A DNA stretch of 64,000 nt, from assembly GCF_946482605.1 (NCBI RefSeq), contig NZ_CAMLSE010000023.1, forward strand, positions 1-64,000, read 5' to 3'. The position numbers were made by a program, and so were the translations under genes. Under the pieces are notes generated by a model. It had not been told where the DNA came from. It saw nothing but the letters and a program-made list of their open reading frames with translations, and made no database searches. This document shows, piece by piece, positions 54,629-63,800 of the stretch (positions within the stretch are counted from its first letter, which is position 1; each line of letters begins with the position of its first letter). Source of the stretch: an uncultured Dyadobacter sp. Its GTDB lineage: Bacteria > Bacteroidota > Bacteroidia > Cytophagales > Spirosomataceae.

Positions 54629-56407
54629 CTACTTGGTGATCGTCAGCTCATCCTTTATTTCACCTTCTGGATTGTAACATTTGTAATGCATTGTATTGCC
54701 CTTAATCGAAATGTGCTGGTAAAGCGGCCCATCCTTGTAGCGCACCACTGCATAGTCCTCTTCAGGCCAGCGCACCTGCTTCCCGGGAATGCTGATTGAC
54801 ATGGTGTAAATCGTGCCCTTCGCAGGCGATGCCGCCTCCTTTTGATTAAACATCGGCTTCGTGCGCAGGTAATAGTGCATGTGCCCGCTCATGACCATAT
54901 CCACGTGATACTTATCGAATAATGCACACCACTCCCGCTGAATTTCATCATAAGGTTCTTCGAAGTTGTAAGGCGGGAAATGGAACATCGCAAACTTCCA
55001 TTTCGCTTTGGAGTTTTTGAGTTGCGTTTCGACCCAGGCACTCTGCGCCGGTACCGACAGCGTGCCGTCGAGCATGATGTACAATGCGTCCTGGTAATGA
55101 AATGCGTAGGTCATCTCCGAGGGTTGCCCCGCCGGTCCATTCTCGGGTAAGCTGAACATCTCCTTATACATCCAAGCGCCCAACCCATCCTGACTGTCGT
55201 GGTTACCCGGCACAGGCATCAGTGGTCGCGTCGTGAATGTCGGTCCGGCGTGGTCCCAGAGCTGATCCCAATCGTCGCGGTGCAGTCCCGTCGAAACCAG
55301 ATCGCCGGCAATGGAGAAAAAAGCGGTCTCCGGGTGTCTTTTGATGGCCTTCTGCGCCATATCACCCCAAATGGGTGAGTAATGCGTATCCCCAAACCAG
55401 ATAAACGAAAAGTCCTTGTTCTGATCCGAGGCCGTCTGAAACGACGATGGCGCAGACCAGTCTTTGCCGTTGCCAATCGAATACTGATACGATGTGCCCG
55501 GTGCCAGGCCGGTGAGTTTGGTTGTAAAACGGTTTACAAAGCGGTCGTTCTGCAAAAGCCGGTCTTCCATCCTGAATGCGGAACCACTGGATACGAGGGT
55601 ATCCTTAGCACCGGCCTTCCAGTATTTTACTTTTCCATCACCGATACGTGGATTAATGCGCCATTGGATGTTAACGGTCGTCGACGGGTCTCCGCTCCAT
55701 GTCAGGATTACCTGGTCGGGCTTATCCGTTGATGGGGTCGCCGTCCTTCGGAATGCGTTCGTGAGGTGCGCCTCACGCGCACGGCCACGCACAGTCGTGA
55801 AGAGCACCTGGCCTTTCAGTTTGTCAGGCACCTCCGTCAGGGTCAGTCCGTCCCAGTCGTGATAGGTAAATGCACCCACCTCCATCGTATCCAAAGGATA
55901 TTGAGAAGGGGTCACATTCGTTATGGTGAGTTTGTCACTCGCATTCTGTGGCGCCACGCTGATGAAATACACCGGCCGGTCTTTGTCAAAACCATTGATC
56001 CCCAACCCTATCGGACCTTTGTCGAAATCCTTTTGCCATACTTCATAGGTGAATTCGTCATTCCTGACCATCATGTTCGTTTTTTTGAACCCACTCTTTT
56101 CGAGCCAGAATGGCGGAACCGACTGGGCGGTGTGCCGCATCAGCGACACTTTCACAGGCACATCGGCTTCGAAAGTCCAGAAACGGGTAGCGAGGACCTC
56201 TTTATCCTGCTCATTCAGCATGCCGAGGATATAGTTGTCCGAAATGGTGTCCAGTTGAGCAGGCGTCAGCGTCTCGTAAAACTTCGTCACAGTCCGGTCG
56301 ATGACTTCTTTGACAGTCCCTTTTGGCAATTCCTTCGTTTTTGTGCAAAAGGATAGAAAGCCGGGGCACAACAAGCCCCACAGCAGCAATTGTTTGTATT
56401 TGATCAT
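54629..56407 (-). CDS. Purple-acid-phosphatase-like metallophosphoesterase, predicted lipoprotein
   Basis: 592 residues. The signal region ends in FLSFC, so it is probably lipidated. A fibronectin type III-like domain (near residues 215-320, TWSGDPSTTVNIQWRI) precedes the catalytic domain, as in purple acid phosphatases. Metal-site motifs occur in order: WFGDTHYSP (DxH), FSIAGDLVSTG (GDx), PGNHDSQ (GNHD), FAMFHFPPY and MSGHMHYY (GHxH). Reaction class: phosphomonoester or phosphodiester hydrolysis. About 190 residues of unrecognised N-terminal sequence precede the FN3 domain. It lies between the PhoPQ-activated-type hydrolase gene (48 bases away) and the GDPD gene (21 bases). Confidence 0.88.
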   Translation of the reverse strand: MIKYKQLLLWGLLCPGFLSFCTKTKELPKGTVKEVIDRTVTKFYETLTPAQLDTISDNYILGMLNEQDKEVLATRFWTFEADVPVKVSLMRHTAQSVPPFWLEKSGFKKTNMMVRNDEFTYEVWQKDFDKGPIGLGINGFDKDRPVYFISVAPQNASDKLTITNVTPSQYPLDTMEVGAFTYHDWDGLTLTEVPDKLKGQVLFTTVRGRAREAHLTNAFRRTATPSTDKPDQVILTWSGDPSTTVNIQWRINPRIGDGKVKYWKAGAKDTLVSSGSAFRMEDRLLQNDRFVNRFTTKLTGLAPGTSYQYSIGNGKDWSAPSSFQTASDQNKDFSFIWFGDTHYSPIWGDMAQKAIKRHPETAFFSIAGDLVSTGLHRDDWDQLWDHAGPTFTTRPLMPVPGNHDSQDGLGAWMYKEMFSLPENGPAGQPSEMTYAFHYQDALYIMLDGTLSVPAQSAWVETQLKNSKAKWKFAMFHFPPYNFEEPYDEIQREWCALFDKYHVDMVMSGHMHYYLRTKPMFNQKEAASPAKGTIYTMSISIPGKQVRWPEEDYAVVRYKDGPLYQHISIKGNTMHYKCYNPEGEIKDELTITK

Positions 56408-56455
56408 GGCTATTTCAAGTTTCCCGTCGGGTATAGATACACCTAATTCCGGGAA

Positions 56456-57814
56456 TTACAGTACCGATTTATTATCCGTCAGAAACACCCTCGTGCTTTC
56501 CGTGTAGTAGTCCCCTTTGGGTGTTTTGTATTTCAAATCGACATAGAATGCGCGGAAACCATTTGAAGGAAGGGACTCCGTAACCTTCACCGCCGCCTTT
56601 TTGCTGATGCCCAGACTTTTGGAAGTCCAGGTATCGTTCCGCAGATCCTGATCGGTGGAGCTGGCCGACCATAAGATCACATCCACCAATGCATCGGGAG
56701 TAGTTTTGATATCCAGGCTTACCGTGCGGTTTTTTACCGATTGACTCCATTTACATTCAGTATAAGGCCTTTTATTCACAGTTGCGCCGAAAAATGCACT
56801 AAGCGCTTCCATCGCCTGCTGGCCATCTCCCAGGTCGTGCCCGGCATTCGGGACATAATGCAGCATGTTGATCCCCGGGATCTTGTCCAGATAATTTTTG
56901 ATATTGTCTACCACCCAGTACTCGTCGTTGGTTCCCATAAAAATCATCTTGGGCATGGTGAGTTTCGCACGATAAGAGTACGGATCGATCATCGTCGTGA
57001 TCGCCTGACCATCGGGTGAGCCGGTCGATTGTGGAATGCCGAGCTTCACATAGTCCTCGATCTGAACGCTGTAATCGCCCCAGGATTTGATCTGATAATC
57101 GAGACTTACCGGCATATTCAGGACGTCGATCACCATCGGTGCGATCGCCTCTACACGCTTGTCGCTCGCGCCCGTGAGCCAAGTCGTCCAGCCGCGCTTG
57201 GATGCGCCTGTCACTACGAACCGGTTTACGTCGTGTTTCAGCTGCTGGCGAGCGAATTGCTGCACTGCGTCCATCCCTCTGACGGCACTCTTAACCATCG
57301 GGAAGAGCAGTGGCCAGCTATAATCTTTGTCCTTCTTGAAATTATGCAGGGTGTATGAAATCAGCGCATCCTCGGTCAGATCATCATAAAACGGTTGGTT
57401 AGGTGTCTGTTTCAGCAATGCTACGATCGCATGGTTGGTCGTTGCTACCGCACCCAGCGAGTTGTACATTTTTTCATCCTTTTTGCTGTTCCAATTAGGC
57501 AGCCCCTTGTCGTTCGAACCGCCGGTGATGAACAGCAATGCATCGTCGTGCCGGTTTTCTTTGGGGACAATTACCGTGAGCTGGTGCGTCCAGGTAAATT
57601 CCCGCCACTTTTGTGAGGTAAGCAGGATATTGTAAAAAGTAAGGTTTTCACGAGTAAAAGTCTCTTTCAGCTCCCATTTGAAGTTTTTGTCGCCATTGTT
57701 CAGATAACTTTCCAATGCATTTTCAGGAGTGATCTTCTGTGCGCTGACCGACATAGCAGTCAGCAATGCAAGGATGATGGTTTTTAGTGTTGTACCGGCA
57801 ATTCTGGAAAACAT
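56456..57814 (-). CDS. PhoPQ-activated pathogenicity-related family protein (PqaA type)
   Basis: 452 residues with a signal peptide (ALLTAMSVSAQ). The alpha/beta-hydrolase-like fold of PF10142 is visible: PNWNSKKDEKMYNSLGAVATTNH, RFVVTGASKRGWTTWLTGASDKR (nucleophile-elbow Ser in GASKRGW near residue 205), and a late histidine in NAGHDLGDGQQAM. Members include Salmonella PqaA, linked to peptide resistance, and the Dictyostelium AprA; the substrate is unknown, and an esterase or lipase role is plausible. It is 28 bases after the ceramidase-like gene and 48 before the metallophosphoesterase gene, all minus strand. Confidence 0.88.
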   Translation of the reverse strand: MFSRIAGTTLKTIILALLTAMSVSAQKITPENALESYLNNGDKNFKWELKETFTRENLTFYNILLTSQKWREFTWTHQLTVIVPKENRHDDALLFITGGSNDKGLPNWNSKKDEKMYNSLGAVATTNHAIVALLKQTPNQPFYDDLTEDALISYTLHNFKKDKDYSWPLLFPMVKSAVRGMDAVQQFARQQLKHDVNRFVVTGASKRGWTTWLTGASDKRVEAIAPMVIDVLNMPVSLDYQIKSWGDYSVQIEDYVKLGIPQSTGSPDGQAITTMIDPYSYRAKLTMPKMIFMGTNDEYWVVDNIKNYLDKIPGINMLHYVPNAGHDLGDGQQAMEALSAFFGATVNKRPYTECKWSQSVKNRTVSLDIKTTPDALVDVILWSASSTDQDLRNDTWTSKSLGISKKAAVKVTESLPSNGFRAFYVDLKYKTPKGDYYTESTRVFLTDNKSVL

Positions 57815-57842
57815 ATTGGTATGAGGTTTGGATGAAAACTGA

Positions 57843-59120
57843 TTATTGCCCTGCGGAAGGCTTAGGGCTTTCGTTCACTAATTGCAATGCCTGTTCCATA
57901 TAAATCTCGCCGGTCATCTCGCCCAGACTAGTCCGGCTCACATAATCATACCTTTTGAAACTATTGAAATCGACTTTGGTGAGCATATAACCGAATGCAT
58001 CGTTGGTCAATCCGAACAGGAAAGGTTGTTTGGTGTGCATATGCCTTTTTACGTAGAATCCGATGTTGGGTAACGCTTCTCCCGGCACGGTGAGTACCTG
58101 GGCCGTGCCAATGTTGAGCAGGTTCAATTGGGTAGCAATGCGGTTACTCCCCGCCATCTCGTTTTTGATCGGCGATTTTTGAAGGATGTAGCGCATGATT
58201 TCCGAATCGACCGGAAATTCAATTTTTTTGGCCGCGCAGTACAAAGCCGGATCCTCCTGAACAACCGCCCCCTTTACGATCCGCAGCGCTTCGTCAGCCA
58301 ACAGTTCACCTATTCGCTTGCATTCATTCCAATCGTTGGCTTCCTTCCCGTTTTCGAGCCGGTTGTCGGCCGTTACCATGCCTCCCTGTGCGCCATTCAT
58401 GAAGATCGCCGTTCCGCCTCCCTGTGCCTCAATGCGTTCATAAAGCGGGCCACACAGGTCGGGGCTCAATATTCCTCTTCCAGACCCGATCACTTCGGGG
58501 TGAATGGCGTAGTTCACCAATGTTGCAATGGGCTTCCCTTTGTTGGTACCGGAAGCGGCAATCGCCTGGATCACCCCGCATCGCGGGTCATATAGTTGGT
58601 CGGCATAGTAGTTGTAGGCGATCTTACCTTTCGCATCCCCCACCGCGATCTTCAGGGAAGCGTCTTGCAGGTTCCGAACCGCTCCATTCACGGCATCCGC
58701 AATCTGTGCCACACAGTGATCGAGATACGCCAGGTCCGCAAAGGATTCTCCCTTTTCGTTCGGAAATCCGTACGCGTCCGGGCCGCTATGCGTGTGCGTG
58801 GCACCGATGAGTACATTTTCCGGAGGAATGCCCTTGATGAGTTTCCGCGATTTGTTCCCCAATGCAGCCGGCCAGCCCAGGTTATCCACATTCACAATGG
58901 CAACACGCACGTTACCTTTCTCCATTACCAATACCCGCACCGACAGCTCGCCATTCTTTTCCGTAGCCTTTTTAGGCGTGCCAATCCCTCCCGAAACCGG
59001 AAGCAGGGGATAGGGCGTAATCATCCGAACCTCCGCGGCAGCCCTGAAATGCTGGGCCGTCGCATCAGCCCATGTGAGCACACAAAGGCAGCAAAACAGT
59101 ATGCATTTTACTTTCATCAT
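57843..59120 (-). CDS. Neutral/alkaline ceramidase-like exported protein
   Basis: About 425 residues from the ATG at 59120 (the next codon is also ATG); a signal peptide follows (ILFCCLCVLTWADATAQ). The Ceramidase_alk N-terminal fold is recognisable: an AAEVRMITPYPLLPVSGG opening, metal-binding histidines in ATHTHSGPDAYG, and a further zinc-site histidine in NYAIHPEVIG. The catalytic serine motif of true ceramidases (G-D-V-S-P type) is not seen; the matching stretch reads NGAQGGMVTAD. Zinc site kept, nucleophile doubtful: it may cut a different amide or ester. It is the first gene after SusD, past a hairpin at 59152-59189. Confidence 0.8.
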   Translation of the reverse strand: MMKVKCILFCCLCVLTWADATAQHFRAAAEVRMITPYPLLPVSGGIGTPKKATEKNGELSVRVLVMEKGNVRVAIVNVDNLGWPAALGNKSRKLIKGIPPENVLIGATHTHSGPDAYGFPNEKGESFADLAYLDHCVAQIADAVNGAVRNLQDASLKIAVGDAKGKIAYNYYADQLYDPRCGVIQAIAASGTNKGKPIATLVNYAIHPEVIGSGRGILSPDLCGPLYERIEAQGGGTAIFMNGAQGGMVTADNRLENGKEANDWNECKRIGELLADEALRIVKGAVVQEDPALYCAAKKIEFPVDSEIMRYILQKSPIKNEMAGSNRIATQLNLLNIGTAQVLTVPGEALPNIGFYVKRHMHTKQPFLFGLTNDAFGYMLTKVDFNSFKRYDYVSRTSLGEMTGEIYMEQALQLVNESPKPSAGQ

Positions 59121-59143
59121 CAACAGGTTTCAATGGATGGTCT

Positions 59144-59189
59144 TCAAAAATAAACCGGAACTGTCGGCGGATCCAGACAGCCCCGGTTT
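59144..59189 (-). terminator. Hairpin after SusD
   Basis: An inverted repeat (59152-59165 with 59176-59189, two adjacent G-U pairs on the minus strand) followed by a T-rich run on the minus strand lies 27 bases past the SusD stop. It may attenuate rather than fully end the transcript, leaving SusCD more abundant than the downstream enzymes. Confidence 0.6.
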
Positions 59190-59215
59190 GAAATACTCAC
59201 CTTAAACTAATGCGA

Positions 59216-60859
59216 CTACCATGGTTTGCCGGTACCTTGTACCAGCCATTGCTTCGACCATGGACTGTTTCCTTTATCTGCCTGCGAATAGCTGGTTACT
59301 TCCAGTTTGCTGACGGCGTTTTCCGCATTCGCTTTGTTGATCCGCAATTCATCCTGCATGTAGTAGAACCGCAATGGCAATACTTCCCTTTTGGCTGCCG
59401 GCCCTGCCTTCAACGCGGGTAATCCGGTCCTGCGGAAATCAAACCATGCTTCGGTCGCGGCGGTCCAGCTGGCGATCCATTTTTGTTCGATCACCTGTTT
59501 CAATGTATTGTCGAATGCGACGCCAGGCATTGCGATGTAGGCATCATACTTGTCTCCGACCGTCCAGGTTTGCATCGAGGCCTTCACACCGGCTTCGTAG
59601 CGGTCTTTGGCTACGCCGGCCGCCCAGCCTTTCAATGCGGCTTCGGCCAGGATAAAATTCACTTCCGCAGCCGAAATCAACCTCGCTCTCAGCAACGGAC
59701 CTTTGGCTGCTTTGTAAATGTTGTTCAGGAAGGACACATGCGGGTTGAACGACGTTTGTCCGGGAGTCGGGTTCAGGTTGTAGGCCGATGGCAGTGCGGA
59801 AAAGCTTGGAGGTAATCCCACATATTCCGGATCAGTGTCGATCACGGCAGCACCCACTTTATCGGGTGAAAGAATGCGCTTACCATCGACGATCTTGTCG
59901 GTTCCGGCCGGCTGCTTGGGGTCAACTACCAATGGCACTTCCACCTTATTTGCCCAGATGCCCAAACGCGGATCTTTGAGGGTTTGCAGCCTTTCCACCA
60001 GCGTCGCGCACATTTTGATCCGGCGGTAATTGCTTCCGCTGGCATCGATAACGGTGTTGGCAGGCCATGAATCCGCTTCGCTGTTGCCGGGAAAGCCCAT
60101 CGTGGCATCCTCCGTATTAGTAGTAATAATAGGATACTGTGCGGCATTGGCTACGATTTTCTCGATACCGGCTTTGGCAATTTCGGGTTGCTTTACTGAC
60201 AGCCGCATATAGTAACGCAGCAGCAACGAATTGGCCATTTTCCGCCATTTGGCAGGATCACCACCGTAAAAAACGTCCACATTGTCCACGATACCGACAT
60301 AATCGGCTTTCGATTTGGACAGCAAGGTATTGGCCTTTTCGAGGTCCGCAATAATTCCGGCGTAGATCTTGTCCTGGCTGTCGAATGCGGGCAGAATGTC
60401 CGCCGTCTTACCTTCCTCTCCTTTTAATGCTGTGGTGTAGGGTGCGTCACCCCACAGATCGGTAATCAGCCCGAACATAAACGATTTCATGACCAGCGAT
60501 ACGCCTTGATGGAATTCGAAATTCGTTTCCACTGCGCGCTTGTATACGAGTTCGTTGTTGCGCAGCACGTCGTAATAGCCGTTCCAGTTTTGGTCGCCGC
60601 CCCAGTCGTAGTCGTTATGCCCGCTCGACCAGGCGTCTTTCTGCGTGTGTTGCACGACGCCCGCGATGTCCTGGTAGCCCAGGTTGACATACAATTTTGC
60701 GGCTTCCGTCAACACAGTCGGTAACACAAGGTTCGGGTTTACCGACTCCGGAGTGACACCGTTCGGATTTTCATTGAGCTCCGTCAGATCTTTACAGGAA
60801 AAGACCATGCATGCCAGCAGCAGCGGTATGATGACGAACTTGTTATGAAGCTTTTTCAT
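59216..60859 (-). CDS. SusD/RagB family outer-membrane lipoprotein
   Basis: 547 residues. A lipoprotein signal (ACMVFSC, lipidated Cys22) is followed by DLTELNENPNGVTPESVNPNLVLP, the standard SusD_2 opening. Tetratricopeptide-like helices and a substrate-facing region such as DAWSSGHNDYDWGGDQNWNGYY are aromatic-rich. The C-terminus EQKWIASWTAATEAWFDFRRTGLPAL is the diagnostic block of the family. Role: cell-surface lid that hands substrate to the SusC channel. It starts 37 bases after susC, so the two are one operon. Confidence 0.95.
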   Translation of the reverse strand: MKKLHNKFVIIPLLLACMVFSCKDLTELNENPNGVTPESVNPNLVLPTVLTEAAKLYVNLGYQDIAGVVQHTQKDAWSSGHNDYDWGGDQNWNGYYDVLRNNELVYKRAVETNFEFHQGVSLVMKSFMFGLITDLWGDAPYTTALKGEEGKTADILPAFDSQDKIYAGIIADLEKANTLLSKSKADYVGIVDNVDVFYGGDPAKWRKMANSLLLRYYMRLSVKQPEIAKAGIEKIVANAAQYPIITTNTEDATMGFPGNSEADSWPANTVIDASGSNYRRIKMCATLVERLQTLKDPRLGIWANKVEVPLVVDPKQPAGTDKIVDGKRILSPDKVGAAVIDTDPEYVGLPPSFSALPSAYNLNPTPGQTSFNPHVSFLNNIYKAAKGPLLRARLISAAEVNFILAEAALKGWAAGVAKDRYEAGVKASMQTWTVGDKYDAYIAMPGVAFDNTLKQVIEQKWIASWTAATEAWFDFRRTGLPALKAGPAAKREVLPLRFYYMQDELRINKANAENAVSKLEVTSYSQADKGNSPWSKQWLVQGTGKPW

Positions 60860-60896
60860 GAGTTTATTTATATTAAATAGACTATATGATTCTATA

Positions 60897-63800
60897 TCAG
60901 AAAGTTAACCCAAGTTTAAAACCAAGGGGCATTACCCATGGCGTTACGTTGTAACGCTCGATACCCTGCTTGAACTGGGTGCCTGCCTGCGCATTCGCTT
61001 CCTGCTGGAATGCCTGTTCGGGATCGATACCGATTTTAGCTTTTGTCCAGAGAATGATATTGCGGCTGTAAATGGCGACGTTAGCGTTCTGGAGGCCCAG
61101 ACGTCTTACGAAACCAGCCGGCAGGTCATAACCCAATGATACTTCACGCAGTTTGATAAATGAAGCGTCGAATGTAGCCGCACGCGTGAAATCCCAGGGA
61201 TAGTTGTCGCCGTAAGGGATGTACTTGGTGCCCGCACCACCTAGGTTTTCGGTGTAACCTATAATATCACCACCTTCATTGTATTGCGCAATCACACCCG
61301 GGTTGAACACCGCATAGTCATAGGTGTTGCCGCCGTATTCAAACGGGTAGCCGCCGTACTCTTTGGTAGGACCACCCACAATATTGAACTTATTGCCCTG
61401 TACAGCCACCTTGTTATTGTCTATCAGATAGCTGCGTAACTGATCGCCTGTCATACCGTTCGGATTGATGAGGTTATCCAGGAAGCGCTGCGATTTCAGA
61501 TCGGATTCACCGTAACGGTAAGTTTGCGATACAAAGTCACCGCCCTGGCGCCAGTCGAACGACATATTCAGGCTAAATCCTTTGTAAGACAGCGAAGTTT
61601 GCAGGCCCATTATGAAATCCGGGTTAAAATTCCCGATTTTATTGCGCGATTTTGCTGCCGCAACCGACTGCCATGAGCCATTCTCGTCCAGAATGGGGTA
61701 ACCATAGTAAGGCGAGCCTTTATCCGTTACGGTCACGAGTTCTGAATCGTAAATATCCCCGATCTTTTCGCCTACGTACGTCCACGCACCGCCCTTGGCG
61801 TCTGTCCAGAGCGTGTAGGAGTCGAGCCCTTCCACCAGTGACTTGATCGTGGTCCGGTTTCTCGACCAGTTGGCATTGACATCCCAGCGCCAGCCATTCT
61901 TCTCGATCGGCGTGCCGCCCAACGACAGTTCCAGGCCCTTGCTTACAAGCAAACCTGCATTGATATTCATGGTGGTAGAACCGCTGGCTCCCGAAATTTT
62001 GGTCGGGATGATCTGGTTTCGGTTTTCAACCTGGTAGTAGGTAGCTGCCAACCGCACGCGGTTATGGTAAAGATTCAGGTCGAGACCATATTCGTAAGAG
62101 GTTGCGATCTCCGGTTTAAGATCTGGAAGTAGGATCTGTCCCGGTTTGGACAGCCGGGTAATGCCGTCCCAGGCCCCTGCATTGCCCAATGTTGCCAGCA
62201 AACTGTACGGGTTGGTGTCGTTACCCACTTGCGCCCATCCGCCTCTCAGCTTAAACAAACTGATCTGGTTCGCCATCGGGAACATTTCATTCAGCAGTAC
62301 ACTCAAAGAAGCAGACGGATAGAAGTACGACCGGTTGGCCTTGGGAAGCGTACTCGACCAGTCGTTCCGGGCGGTCAGATCGAGGTAAATCATGTCTTTG
62401 AATCCGAGATTTACCAAACCATAAGCACTGAATACCGCCTTCTCGTAAAGATAATTACTATAATTGAGGTTGGCGGGGGCAATATTCCCTAATGTGTAAA
62501 GCCCTGGAATAACCAACCCTGTCCCGTTCTTCGTGGATGAGTTCAGGTCCGTATTTTTCTGATAACGCGTGTTGCCACCACCCGAAACTGATACACTCAA
62601 AGCACTGATATCCCGCTTGTAGGTCAACAGGAAGTCTGCATTGCGCTCGAATCTCGACAGATTGATCACGCCGTAACCGCCGCGGCTGTCATTCGTATAA
62701 CTGTTGCCTACCTTCGTCTGGCGCTCCTCCCGATAAGTATCGAGTGAGTAGCGGCCCATTAAGCTCAAATGCGGTGTGATCTGCAAGTCGGCCTTCAGGT
62801 TCCCGAAAACCCTGTCACGGACAAAGCTGTTATTGACCTCGTAAGCCAGGAACCAGGGGTTGTTGTAAGCACCCGGGCCTTGCGACAATTGCTGTAATCC
62901 CTCCTGCCCCGGTACCCAATAGTTACGCAGGTCACGGATATCGATGTGCGGGGATACCGCGTAAGCCCATTGCAGCGGGTTGGTTCCGCGGTTGGTCGAA
63001 GGTCGGTTGTTTGAATTATTCCGGCTCAAATCCACACTGGTACTCACCGTCAGTTTCTTGCTAAGCCGCACAGTCGAATTCACATTTAACGAGTTACGGA
63101 ACAAATCGGAGTTCGGGACAATGCCTCGGTTGGACATATTTGAATACGATAACCGGTAGGTAACCAAATCATTACTGTTGGAAACCGATACGCCATTGGT
63201 GGTCGTGATACCGGTGCGTACGAAATTTTTCACATTATCAGGATGAGAAATCAGCTCGGTAGGGATCGGTTTGCCGTTGGCATCTTTCGGGCTATTCCAT
63301 TGTATTGCTTTATAGCCTTTATCCAGCTCAGGTCCGACACCGCCCGCAGAACCCTCATCAATAAGCAGCACTCCGCCCGGGTATGGATTATTGTCGGGTG
63401 TAAAGGGAAGTATACCTGTCGCAAACTTGTGGTGCATGTTCAGGTATTTGTAAGGTTTGTCAAAAACCGTACTGGAATTGATAGAAACCGTCATTTTCTT
63501 GGCCTTGCTCCCGCTTTTGGTAGTAATAAGCACTACCCCGTGGCCTGCGCGCGAGCCATAGAGGGCAGCGGCATTAGGGCCTTTCAGGATCGACACGCTC
63601 TCCACATCGTCGGGATTGATGCTGGAAATCGCATTGCCATAATCGACCTTGTTGTCCTTGCCTATCTCACTGATATTGTTCAATGTATTAGCAATAGGAA
63701 CACCATCCACGACGAACAGCGGCTGATTATCATTACTAAGCGAAGTGGCCCCCCGGATGATCATGCTCACCGAAGAACCGGTGCCGCCGGTCGAACTAAT

